NCBI GenBank assembly: GCA_003137095.1
Contig: PLET01000104.1
Location: 1 to 50,490, forward strand
DNA length: 50,490 nt
Direction of reading: 5' to 3'
Source: Gammaproteobacteria bacterium
Lineage (GTDB): Bacteria > Pseudomonadota > Gammaproteobacteria > Steroidobacterales > Steroidobacteraceae
Position 1 is the stretch's first letter; each line of letters opens with the position of its first letter. The notes beneath the pieces were generated by a model. That model worked only from the letters and a program-made list of their open reading frames with translations, ran no database searches and was not told the DNA's origin. This document shows positions 40,599 through 48,638 of the stretch, piece after piece. The position numbers were made by a program, and so were the translations under genes.

Positions 40599-42034
40599 GG
40601 CGCGAGCGTCCTCGCGTCGGCAATGTGCCCGCGGACGGCACTCGCCGCCACCGTGGCCGGGCTTGCAATGTGGGTACGGGTGCCCGGCCCCTGACGACCC
40701 TCGAAATTGCGATTGGTGGAGGACACCACGCGCTTGCCCAGGCCAAGGTCCTCTCCGCCGGCATAAAAGCAGAGCGAGCAGCCGGCATCGCGCCATTCGA
40801 AGCCGGCGGACTTGAACACGCGGTCGAGACCTTCGGCCTCAGCCTGGCGCTTGACTGCGGAGGAACCGGGCACGCACAGGGCATACACGCCGGGCGCAAC
40901 ATGCCGCCCATCGAGAATGCGCGCCGCGCTGCGCAAGTCGGCGATCCGGCCATTGGTGCAGGAACCGATGAAAGCGGCATCGATACGCAGCGACGTCATG
41001 GGCTCGCCGGGCGCCACCCGCATGTAGGCGAGGGCGCGGGCATGGGCCTCGCGGCTCGAGCCGCTGTGTTCGGCATCCGGGACGCGGTCGGTGACGCGGA
41101 TGGCATGCTGTGGGCTGGTGCCCCAGGTGATCATCGGCGCCAGGTCGCCGCTGTCGATGCGGATCTCCTGATCGAAGACGGCGTCCGCGTCGGACGGCAG
41201 GCGGCGCCACTGCTCGAGCGCCATGTCCCACAATGTCCCGCGCGGGGCGAAGCGCCGCTCGCACAGATACTCGAAGGTGCGGTCGTCCGGCGCGATCAGA
41301 CCGCTCACTGCCGAGAATTCGGTCGCCATGTTGCATAGGGTCAGGCGCGCCTCGATCTCGAGCGCGCGCACCGCGGAGCCCGCGAACTCGATCACCTTGC
41401 CGCTGCCGCCGGCGGCGCCGTGGCGGCTGATCAACAGCAGGCAGAGATCCTTGGCGCCGACCGCCGTCGACAGCGCGCCGTCGAAACTGACGCGCAGAGT
41501 CTGCGGCTTCTTGAGCCTGAGCGTGCCGGTGGCCAGGGCATGCTCCGCCTCGGTGGAGCCGATTCCCCAGGCGAGCGCGCCTATGCCGCCCTGCGTGCAG
41601 GTGTGGCTGTCGGGGCAGACGATGGTCAGCCCCGGCAATGCCAGTGCGAGTTCGGGCGAAATGACGTGCACGATGCCCTGATCCGGGTCGGTCACGTCGA
41701 ACAGCCGGATGCCGGCCTCGTGTGCCGCCGCGCGCGTCTGCCTAATGAAATCCCGGCCGTTCGGCACCGGCGTGTCATCGCCGCGCCCCGGGCGGGTATC
41801 GACGATGTGATCGATGGTGCAGAACACCTGGGCGCGGTTGCGGACCGGCTGTCCGCGCTCGCGCAGGCCCCTCAAAGCGATCGAACCGGTGCGCTCGTGC
41901 AGGAAAATGCGATCGATGGCCAGCAGCGAGTGATCGCCCGGCACGATGAGATGTTGCCGCCAGATCTTCTCGAACAGCGTCGACGCCGGCGGCTGATCCG
42001 CTGCCAGCCGGTGTTCGCGATGCGGCTCATGCAT
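40595..42034 (-). CDS. leuC: Aconitase-family large subunit (LeuC-like)
   Basis: A 479-residue Fe-S hydro-lyase subunit. It has PDSHTCTQGGIGALAWGIGSTE, the cluster ligands in GSCTNGRIADL and CSLCFYAGG, and the C-terminal STNRNFEGRQG. It pairs with the LeuD-like subunit encoded next. It starts the minus-strand catabolic unit and is divergent from the alpha/beta hydrolase over about 170 bases. Start is uncertain: this ATG and one 27 bases upstream both lack a good ribosome-binding site. A specific role in 2-methylcitrate-like or dimethylmaleate hydration is possible but not shown. Confidence 0.9.
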   Translation of the reverse strand: MHEPHREHRLAADQPPASTLFEKIWRQHLIVPGDHSLLAIDRIFLHERTGSIALRGLRERGQPVRNRAQVFCTIDHIVDTRPGRGDDTPVPNGRDFIRQTRAAAHEAGIRLFDVTDPDQGIVHVISPELALALPGLTIVCPDSHTCTQGGIGALAWGIGSTEAEHALATGTLRLKKPQTLRVSFDGALSTAVGAKDLCLLLISRHGAAGGSGKVIEFAGSAVRALEIEARLTLCNMATEFSAVSGLIAPDDRTFEYLCERRFAPRGTLWDMALEQWRRLPSDADAVFDQEIRIDSGDLAPMITWGTSPQHAIRVTDRVPDAEHSGSSREAHARALAYMRVAPGEPMTSLRIDAAFIGSCTNGRIADLRSAARILDGRHVAPGVYALCVPGSSAVKRQAEAEGLDRVFKSAGFEWRDAGCSLCFYAGGEDLGLGKRVVSSTNRNFEGRQGPGTRTHIASPATVAASAVRGHIADARTLAP

Positions 42035-42116
42035 GTTCGAAGCGCGCCATGGGCATGCCATGACCCTATGCCGGGCCGCGATCCCATCGCCAGGAGGCTG
42101 CGTACCATCGGCCGCT

Positions 42117-42157
42117 GGTTGGCCATGACCGAGCCGGCAGCCATCAGCCGGTCAACC
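42117..42157. promoter_or_regulatory. Possible operator between leuC-like and hydrolase genes
   Basis: GGTTGGCC (42117-42124) and GGTCAACC (42150-42157) form an 8-bp inverted repeat with one mismatch and a 25-base spacer. It sits within the divergent promoter region of the leuC-like and alpha/beta hydrolase genes, so an IclR regulator might use it. The evidence is position and symmetry only; no promoter hexamers are convincing in this 172-base gap. Confidence 0.22.
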
Positions 42158-42206
42158 CCCCGGCCGGCGCGGGATCCGCTGCCGGCAAGTTCCTAGAATT
42201 CCCGCC

Positions 42207-43052
42207 ATGACCTCACCCGCCGACAACCGGGCGCAGCGGCGCAATGGCTACGCCCCCGGACCTTTCGGACAGGTGCATTTTCAAATCTGGGGGGAGGGCG
42301 TACCGTTGATGCTCTGCCACCAATCGCCGAGTTCCTCGGAGCAGTTCACGGCGATCTATCCATTGCTGGCGCGCCGCAAAATCCAGGCCATCGGCATCGA
42401 CACGCCGGGATTCGGCATGTCCACGGCGCCGGATCATCCGCCGTCGATCGAGGAATATGCCGACTGCGTGACGGCGGTGCTCGATCACCTGGGTTTGCCT
42501 CGGGCGCACATCCTGGGACAGCACACCGGTTCCATGGTGGCGATGGAGGCGACGCTGCGCCACCCCGGGCGGTTTGCCAGCCTCATCTTGAACACGCCGA
42601 CGCCGTTTTCCGCCGAGGAGCGCATCGAGTGGTCGCAGCGGCTCACCCCGCGGCAACGGGCCTGGCGCCCGCAGGCCGACGGATCGCACCTGACGGCACT
42701 GTGGCAGAGGCGCTGCGCCGCGTCCGGATCTTGGACGCATCTGCCGGCCATGCATCGGGAGGTGGTGCAAATGCTGCGCGCCGGCGACACGCTGTGGTAC
42801 GGCCATGCCGCCTCCTTCCGCTACGACCAGCTCGGCCGTCTGGCGTCGATCAGCCTGCCGACGTTGATCCTGACCAATTCCGGCGATCTGACCTTTCCGC
42901 TGGCAAAGCGCGCGGCGGCCAGCCGTCCGGATTTTGATTATGTCGAATTGGCCGGCGGCACCCACGACATCGTCGATGAACAGCCCGAGGCCTTCAGTGC
43001 CGCGGTAGCCACATTCATCGGGCGGCAGGTCGCGGCCGGCCGACGCACCTGA
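42207..43052 (+). CDS. Alpha/beta-hydrolase with His at the nucleophile elbow
   Basis: A 281-residue alpha/beta-hydrolase fold (PLMLCHQSPSSSEQF at the oxyanion HG region, IGIDTPGFGMS, RPDFDYVELAGGTHDIVDE). The nucleophile elbow G-x-S-x-G reads GQHTG, with His106 in place of the Ser. The base His253 (GGTHD) and an acidic Asp in NSGDLTFP remain. Without Ser/Asp/Cys it probably is not a classical esterase; related folds catalyse cofactor-free C-C or oxygen chemistry or are lyases, but family members with GxHTG are poorly studied. A single gene between two regulatory units, so its exact pathway step is unknown. Confidence 0.88.
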   Translation: MTSPADNRAQRRNGYAPGPFGQVHFQIWGEGVPLMLCHQSPSSSEQFTAIYPLLARRKIQAIGIDTPGFGMSTAPDHPPSIEEYADCVTAVLDHLGLPRAHILGQHTGSMVAMEATLRHPGRFASLILNTPTPFSAEERIEWSQRLTPRQRAWRPQADGSHLTALWQRRCAASGSWTHLPAMHREVVQMLRAGDTLWYGHAASFRYDQLGRLASISLPTLILTNSGDLTFPLAKRAAASRPDFDYVELAGGTHDIVDEQPEAFSAAVATFIGRQVAAGRRT

Positions 43053-43074
43053 CCGGGGCCGGGCACCGATGCGG

Positions 43075-43893
43075 TCAGGCGCGGCGGTTCGGAATTGGCG
43101 GCACGGCAGGCGCCTTGTCAGCGGCGCGCAACTGGCGTTCGATCCGGCCGGCCAGATCCCGCAAGGTGGCGAGCTTCTTTTGCAAGCCCTCGGCTCCGCC
43201 GGCGGAAATGCGCATGTAGCGCAGCGTCAGGGTGCCGATCAGCATGCCCTTCAGGCGCAGCGGCACGGCCACGGTATTTTCGCGTTCGCCGAGCGGCTCG
43301 TAGGTCGAAAAATCCTGCCGCCGGATCCGGTCGAGCTCGCGGGTCAGTTCCGCCGGCGTGTTTGGTTTGCCGTACGGCGGCGGCGGCAACTTTTGTTGAA
43401 TCGCGAGGATGGAGCCTTGGGTCTCCGGGGCGAGATTGCTCAGACACAAGAGCCCCGCCGCGGAATACAGCATGGAAGCATAGCCTCCGGCCCGATAACG
43501 GCGGATCACCCGGCTGGTCGCGTGGTCGGTGTTGAATCGCACGATGCAGCGATCGCCCACCGGGGTGACCAGCGCCAGCGGCCAGCCGTGCAATGCGGTC
43601 GATTCGAGCATCAGCGGCTGGGCGGCCGCCAGGAGGCGCACATCGCCGTCGAAACCATCCGACAAGCCACGGGCCAGCACGGTCAGTCGATAGCGCGCGC
43701 CGCGCCGGCGCGGGCCCTCGACCACGTAGCCCAACTCATTCAGTGTTTTAAGAACCCGATAGGCCGCGGCGCGCGACAGCCCGAGAACGGCGGCCAGTTC
43801 CCCCGATGAGAGGGACTCGCGGCTGTTCATCAGGCGGAGCGCTTCGATGCCGATGCGCAGGGATTGAATGTCATCGGCTTCTCTTGCCTGCAT
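43075..43893 (-). CDS. IclR-family transcriptional regulator (second)
   Basis: A 272-residue IclR protein with a helix-turn-helix (ALRLMNSRESLSSGELAAVL, then LSRAAAYRVLKTLNELGYVV) and an effector domain containing RYRAGGYASMLYSAAGLLCL. It stands back to back with a third IclR gene with only 42 bases between start codons, and is convergent with the alpha/beta hydrolase. Paired divergent IclR genes suggest cross-regulation. Its target may include the hydrolase or the LeuC-to-methyltransferase unit; this cannot be read from the sequence. Confidence 0.9.
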   Translation of the reverse strand: MQAREADDIQSLRIGIEALRLMNSRESLSSGELAAVLGLSRAAAYRVLKTLNELGYVVEGPRRRGARYRLTVLARGLSDGFDGDVRLLAAAQPLMLESTALHGWPLALVTPVGDRCIVRFNTDHATSRVIRRYRAGGYASMLYSAAGLLCLSNLAPETQGSILAIQQKLPPPPYGKPNTPAELTRELDRIRRQDFSTYEPLGERENTVAVPLRLKGMLIGTLTLRYMRISAGGAEGLQKKLATLRDLAGRIERQLRAADKAPAVPPIPNRRA

Positions 43894-43935
43894 GGCGCGT
43901 ATAGTATCGCAACACCGAGGGATGTCGCCGAACCC

Positions 43936-44763
43936 GTGGATATCATCACCGAATTTGAAGCCTCCAACGACGCCGCGGCGGTGTCATCGCTGCCGCCGGC
44001 CAACAAGGCGTCGCGCGAGCGACTGCAGGCCCTGGAGCGCGGCCTCGAAGCGCTGTCGCTGCTCAACCGCTTCGGCGCCGGCACCAGCACCCAGGTGGCA
44101 AAGGCTCTGGGCCTGAAGCGCTCCACCGCGCACCGCATTCTCGGTGTGCTGGTCAAATTGGGCTTGCTGCGCCATGACGCGTTCAATCACCAGTACATCC
44201 TGTGCGAGCGCGTCAGCGAATTGTCCAGCGGGTATCACGATGACCCGTGGGTGACGGCCTGCGCCGTGCCGCTGATGATGGCCTGGACGCGGGAGCACCA
44301 CTGGCCGCTGGTACTGACGACGCCGCTCGCCGGCCGGCTGGTGGTGAGGGCATCCACGGATTACGAGAGCCCGATGTCGGTGGACCGTTTCCATGGTGGA
44401 CAGGTGATTCCGGTGGAGGGTTCGACGGCGGGAATGCTGTATTTGGCCTTTGCGGGTGAATCTCCTCCGCCGCTCATCCTGCGCCGCAAGGGACCCCGGG
44501 ACGAGCTGGAGTGGGCCGCTCCGGAGGAACTCGCCCGCATCCGGGCGAGCGGTTACGTCGCGCGGCCGACGGCCTGTTTCACGGGCGCGCGGATCAGTGT
44601 GCCCTTGAGTCTCGAGCGGCCCTTCATCGGCTGCATCACCATGCGCTGTCGCGCGGAGAACATCGAACTCATCAGTGAAGTCGACGCCTGGGTGGCATCG
44701 CTGCGCCGGGTGGCCCGGCTCATCGGTACCGAATTGAAGAAAAATCCGCCGCCGGCCGATTAG
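43936..44763 (+). CDS. IclR-family transcriptional regulator (third)
   Basis: A 275-residue IclR protein from this GTG, with an N-terminal acidic leader, the helix-turn-helix (QALERGLEALSLLNRFGAG, LGLKRSTAHRILGVLVKLG) and the effector domain (VPVEGSTAGMLYLAFAG-like VIPVEGSTAGML, ASGYVARPTACFTGARISVPL). A TATAGT hexamer (43900-43905) in the 42-base divergent gap is a likely -10. An in-frame TTG further upstream would overlap the divergent gene. The stop codon overlaps the convergent amidase stop. The tandem of three IclR genes in 14 kb is notable. Confidence 0.87.
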   Translation: MDIITEFEASNDAAAVSSLPPANKASRERLQALERGLEALSLLNRFGAGTSTQVAKALGLKRSTAHRILGVLVKLGLLRHDAFNHQYILCERVSELSSGYHDDPWVTACAVPLMMAWTREHHWPLVLTTPLAGRLVVRASTDYESPMSVDRFHGGQVIPVEGSTAGMLYLAFAGESPPPLILRRKGPRDELEWAAPEELARIRASGYVARPTACFTGARISVPLSLERPFIGCITMRCRAENIELISEVDAWVASLRRVARLIGTELKKNPPPAD

Positions 44764-46094
44764 GGCGGCGACCCGCCGAGCCGCTCCCGGATGGAGGCGG
44801 CCAGGGCCAGCAGCCGCAGGTCCTCGCCGGCGCGGCCGATCAATTGCAAATTCACAGGCCGGCCGCCGGCGATCGCCTGCGGCCACGAGACCGCCGGCAG
44901 CCCCGCGATGTTGGCCGGCGCCACGAAGGCGGCAATCGAACGCGGCAGATCATCCCGCGCATCGACCGCCTCGACCGGGCAGGTCGGCGTCAGGATGGCG
45001 TCCGCGTCATCCAGGCCGCGGCGCATGCGGTGCGCAGCGTCGATCAGGATTGCGCGTCCTGCCTGCAGCCTGGACGCCGGCAACGAGGCGGCGCGCTCCA
45101 GCAGCCGGCGCAGTTCGGCACCGAGCCGGCCCGGGTTTGCGAGCGGTGTTGCCCCCGTTTTCAGCCGTGCGGCAAAATCGCCCGCGACCTCCCAGAGCGC
45201 GGCACGCGACACCTCCGCAAAATCGACTGCCGGAAACTCGCGCAGGCGCAACGCCGGCGTGCCGCCGAGCGCGGCCACGCAGCGGCGATACGCCTGCGCC
45301 ACGGGGCCGTCCGCCGCGGTGAGCGCCGCATCGCCGAGGAACAGCAGCAGACCGCGCGCCGGCGCCGCCGGCGCCGGGTCGAGCAGCGCGGCGGCGGCCA
45401 GTGCGACATCCGCCAACGAGCCGGCGAGCAGGCCCAGCGTGTCGAAGCGCGGATACAGGGGCGCGACGCCCCGCATCGGCAGGCCATCGTGAGTGGGTTT
45501 GAATCCGACGATGCCGCACAGTGCCGCGGGGATGCGCACCGAACCCAGGGTGTCGGTGCCGACCCCGAGAAGCGCATGACCGGCTGCGACCGCGGCCGCC
45601 GAGCCGCTGCTCGAGCCGCCGGTCAGCATTCGTCGATCTCGCGGATTCACACAACGGCCGAAATGCTCATTGCGACCACTCGCCCCGAGCGCCGCCTCAT
45701 CGAGATGGGTCTTGCCGATCAGGATGGCGCCGGCCTGCCGCAGCCGGGCCGCGATGGCCGAGTCCTCTGCGGCGGGCGGGCGTGCGAGGGCCACGCTGCC
45801 GCAGGAGGTGGTGACGCCCCGCAGGTCGATGTTGTCCTTGACCGCCACCGGTACACCGAGCAGCGGGCAGGGCGCGCCGGACACAGCGCCCGCCAGCTGC
45901 CGGTCGAGCCGCCCGGCCTGCGCCAACGCCTGCTCCTCCAACAGGCAGGTGTAAATACGGTCGGTCGGGTTGCGGCCGATGGCGTTCGACAACAGCCTGT
46001 GCATCTGCATCGCCGCCGGCTCATGCGGCAGGCGCCAGTTCGCGAGCAGGGCCGCGATGCCGGACGACTCGATCAAGGTGGACGACTCGCTCAA
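44760..46094 (-). CDS. Amidase-signature family amidohydrolase
   Basis: A 444-residue amidase with the Ser-cisSer-Lys triad: Lys86 in VAVKDNIDLRG, the cis-Ser within LTGGSSSGSAAA (about 161-163) and nucleophile Ser185 in GTDTLGSVRIPAA. The usual Gly before Gly-Ser is Leu183, a small departure from GTDTGGS. It hydrolyses an amide to acid and ammonia and may release nitrogen from the ring-opened intermediate of the nearby amidohydrolase or NodB-like enzyme. The start is a TTG without a clear ribosome-binding site; a later ATG at 46010 is possible. Divergent from the NodB-like gene. Confidence 0.88.
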   Translation of the reverse strand: MSESSTLIESSGIAALLANWRLPHEPAAMQMHRLLSNAIGRNPTDRIYTCLLEEQALAQAGRLDRQLAGAVSGAPCPLLGVPVAVKDNIDLRGVTTSCGSVALARPPAAEDSAIAARLRQAGAILIGKTHLDEAALGASGRNEHFGRCVNPRDRRMLTGGSSSGSAAAVAAGHALLGVGTDTLGSVRIPAALCGIVGFKPTHDGLPMRGVAPLYPRFDTLGLLAGSLADVALAAAALLDPAPAAPARGLLLFLGDAALTAADGPVAQAYRRCVAALGGTPALRLREFPAVDFAEVSRAALWEVAGDFAARLKTGATPLANPGRLGAELRRLLERAASLPASRLQAGRAILIDAAHRMRRGLDDADAILTPTCPVEAVDARDDLPRSIAAFVAPANIAGLPAVSWPQAIAGGRPVNLQLIGRAGEDLRLLALAASIRERLGGSPP

Positions 46095-46213
46095 GATCGG
46101 GGACTGTATACCAGCCGGCCCGGCGCGCCGCGGCGCACCGCGGATGCGCCCGCATTTCGGACAGTTGCGGAGTTGTCACCGTGAATTCTTGGGCATCTCC
46201 GTACACTGCAAAA

Positions 46214-47110
46214 ATGCCTGCGGCCATCCCCATTGCCGATCCTGCTCCGCGCGAGTGGGGGCCCGGTGCCCGACTTGCGGTGTCCCTCGTCATCAACGTG
46301 GAGGAGGGCGCGGAGATGTCGGTCGCCCGCGGCGATGCCACCATGGAGCCCGTCGATGAGTTCGGCATGTTCGCCAGGGAGCCGCTGCGCAATCTCGCCA
46401 ATGAGAGCAATTATCGCTACGGTCTGACCCAGGGTGCGCCGCGCGTGGCGAGGCTGCTGCGTGAACGGCACATGCAGGCAACCTGGACCTGCGCCGCCGA
46501 AGCGCTCGAAGCGGCACCGCAGGTCGCCGAGCTCATCGTCGAGGGCGGACACGAGGTGTGCGCACACGGTCATCGCTGGATTTCGCAATTGAAAATGGAC
46601 GAGACCACCGAGCGGGACTTCATCGCCAGCGCGCGCGACTCGATCGCGCGTACAACCGGACGGCGACCGGCCGGATGGCTGTCGAGATATTACACCACGC
46701 TCAATACCCGTCGGCTCCTGGCCGAATCCGGTTTTACTTATCACATGGATGATTTCTCCGACGATGTGCCGTTCTGGGATGCAACACATTCGCGGCCCAT
46801 CCTGGTGATTCCCTACCAGCTCGACACCAACGACATGAAGATGTGGGCCCATCCGTCCTATACGCCGGACCAGTGGCTGAAATACGCCTGCGACACCTTC
46901 GACTGGCTGCTGCAGGAAACACGGGAACTCGCCCGGCCGCGCATCATGTCCCTGGGGGTCCATCTGCGCATCATCGGGCGCCCCGGCCGCATCGGCGCGC
47001 TGCGCTCGTTTCTCGACCGCGTCGCCTCGGTGAAAGATGCCGCCGTGCTCACCCGCCTGCAGATCGCGGCGGCCTGCCAAATGAATCAACCCAGGGAGAC
47101 CGCAGCATGA
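46214..47110 (+). CDS. Polysaccharide-deacetylase-fold hydrolase (PuuE/imidase-like)
   Basis: A 298-residue NodB-fold protein. Its metal region reads LVINVEEGAE, where classical members have Asp-Asp, and the His pair lies in GGHEVCAHGHRW, close to the PuuE-type allantoinase pattern. The middle keeps the GWLSRYYTTLNTRRLLAESGF segment typical of PuuE-like proteins. The fold includes chitin deacetylases, allantoinase PuuE and cyclic imide hydrolases; with the other nitrogen-related genes, a ring-amide or imide substrate is plausible. The ATG at 46214 sits just 6 bases past a TACACT box, which would make it almost leaderless; a GTG at 46181 is an alternative. Its stop overlaps the AllA-like ATG. 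Confidence 0.82.
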   Translation: MPAAIPIADPAPREWGPGARLAVSLVINVEEGAEMSVARGDATMEPVDEFGMFAREPLRNLANESNYRYGLTQGAPRVARLLRERHMQATWTCAAEALEAAPQVAELIVEGGHEVCAHGHRWISQLKMDETTERDFIASARDSIARTTGRRPAGWLSRYYTTLNTRRLLAESGFTYHMDDFSDDVPFWDATHSRPILVIPYQLDTNDMKMWAHPSYTPDQWLKYACDTFDWLLQETRELARPRIMSLGVHLRIIGRPGRIGALRSFLDRVASVKDAAVLTRLQIAAACQMNQPRETAA

Positions 47111-47739
47111 ATTCAGCCATCGCCGATCAGCCCATCTGCAAATTGGTGCCGGTGGTGCCGGCCACCGCGGCCGCGCTCGCCCCCTACGGCTATCTGATCG
47201 GGCCGCCCGACACCGAGGTCAAGGGCCGCATCGACTATTACGGCAATGACGTCCAGGTACGGACCCCGGCGAAATTCGTGTCGAACAACGACATGATGCT
47301 GAATCTGGTCACCTTCAACCGCCGCGCGCCGGTGATCCGCTGGATGGAATATCACATCAAACACACCCAGACCTTCATTCCGCTCGCGGGCCGGCCCTTC
47401 ATCATGGTGCTCGGCATCCCCACCCATCGGCGCGCCGACGGCGGCGTCGATGCCGCGCGGCCGGATCTGCCGGATCTGTCGACTGTACGGGGATTCTACT
47501 TCGACGGATCGGCGGGAATTTGCATGCACATCGGCACGTGGCACGAAGTGCCGTTTCCGATCCTAGATCAGACCAATTTTGTGGCGATCGTGACCAACGA
47601 GACCAACCGCAATCTCGAGGAACACGACGAGAATTTCGAGAGCGAGGGCGGCGATCTGGTCAAGCGGCAGCTGGTCAGACGCTTGAACACCCAGCTGGAG
47701 ATCGACCTGTCGGGAGTGCCCGGCGCGAAGACCGGTTGA
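47107..47739 (+). CDS. Ureidoglycolate lyase (AllA-fold)-like protein, second copy
   Basis: A 210-residue AllA-like protein, more typical than the one at 10.9 kb. It has the substrate-entry MEYHIKHTQTFIPLAGRPFIMVL segment, then GFYFDGSAGICMHIGTWHEVPFPI with the IHxGxWH signature, and a C-terminal ETNRNLEEHDENFESEGGDLV. AllA enzymes work as dimers that cleave ureidoglycolate-type compounds without metal. It overlaps the NodB-like gene (ATGA) and is 4 bases from the BKACE gene. The tight unit suggests a specific substrate in this catabolic route rather than purine breakdown. Confidence 0.85.
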   Translation: MNSAIADQPICKLVPVVPATAAALAPYGYLIGPPDTEVKGRIDYYGNDVQVRTPAKFVSNNDMMLNLVTFNRRAPVIRWMEYHIKHTQTFIPLAGRPFIMVLGIPTHRRADGGVDAARPDLPDLSTVRGFYFDGSAGICMHIGTWHEVPFPILDQTNFVAIVTNETNRNLEEHDENFESEGGDLVKRQLVRRLNTQLEIDLSGVPGAKTG

Positions 47740-47743
47740 TGCC

Positions 47744-48625
47744 ATGAGCAGAAAAGTCATGTTGACCTGCGCCGTGACCGGCGCCGGTTCGACCACGAAG
47801 AAACACCCCGGGGTACCGGTGACCCCGAAGCAGATCGCCGCTGCCTGTCTGCAGGCCGCCAAGGCGGGATGTTCGGCCGTGCACGTGCACGTGCGCGACC
47901 CGGCGACCGGCGAGGGCGGCCGCGACCCCGCGCATTTTCGCGAGGTGGTCGCACGCATCCGCGAGTCCGGCGTCGACATCGTCCTCAATCTGACCTGCGG
48001 CATGGGCGGCCGCCTGGTCCTGGACGATGACGATCCGTCCGTCATGGCGCCCGGCACCGACCTCGCCCGACCCGAGGAGCGCATGCAGCACGTCGAGGAA
48101 CTGCTGCCTGAGATCTGCACCCTCGACTGCGGCAGCATGAACTTCGGCCGCGAAGTGGTGATCAACCGGGTCGGTGATCTGGAACGCATGGCCCGCGTGG
48201 CGCAGCGCCTCGGCGTGAAGCCCGAGCTCGAGGTGTTCGATTTCGGCCAGATCGGCATCGCGCGGCAGTTGATCGACGGCGGACTGATCGACGGCACGCC
48301 GTTGTTTCAGCTGTGCCTGGGGATTGCGGGCGGCACCCCGGCCACCACCGGTGCGATGCTGGCGCTGCGTGACGCGCTGCCGGGCGGCGCCCACTGGGGC
48401 GCCTTCGGCATTTCGAAATCCGAATTCCCGATGGTGGCGCAGGCGGCGCTGCTCGGCGGAAATGTCCGGGTCGGCCTGGAGGACAATCTGTACCTGGAAG
48501 CCGGACGCCTCGCCACGAACGGCGAGCTGGTCGACAAGGCGCTGCAGATATTGAGCCTGTTGGGCGTGGCCGCCATGAGTCCCGCCGAGACGCGCACCGC
48601 ACTCGGCTTGCGGCGGCATCACTAG
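47744..48625 (+). CDS. BKACE (DUF849) beta-keto acid cleavage enzyme
   Basis: A 293-residue TIM-barrel enzyme of the BKACE family, whose founding member Kce cleaves 3-keto-5-aminohexanoate with acetyl-CoA. The metal site is kept: His47 and His49 in AVHVHVRD and Glu227 in SKSEFPM. The family condenses a beta-keto acid with acetyl-CoA to give a CoA ester and acetoacetate. The residues that select the keto acid's side chain cannot be assigned by eye, so the substrate is open. It sits in one unit with NodB-like, AllA-like, crotonase and acyl-CoA dehydrogenase genes. Confidence 0.92.
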   Translation: MSRKVMLTCAVTGAGSTTKKHPGVPVTPKQIAAACLQAAKAGCSAVHVHVRDPATGEGGRDPAHFREVVARIRESGVDIVLNLTCGMGGRLVLDDDDPSVMAPGTDLARPEERMQHVEELLPEICTLDCGSMNFGREVVINRVGDLERMARVAQRLGVKPELEVFDFGQIGIARQLIDGGLIDGTPLFQLCLGIAGGTPATTGAMLALRDALPGGAHWGAFGISKSEFPMVAQAALLGGNVRVGLEDNLYLEAGRLATNGELVDKALQILSLLGVAAMSPAETRTALGLRRHH

Positions 48626-48638
48626 TCCGGAATCCCCG

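Noticed and set aside
39963-40796. A longer LeuD-like protein with 66 extra N-terminal residues
   Set aside because: The extra part is the shadow of the leuC 3' end; the true start overlaps the leuC stop as ATGA and begins the normal LeuD sequence.
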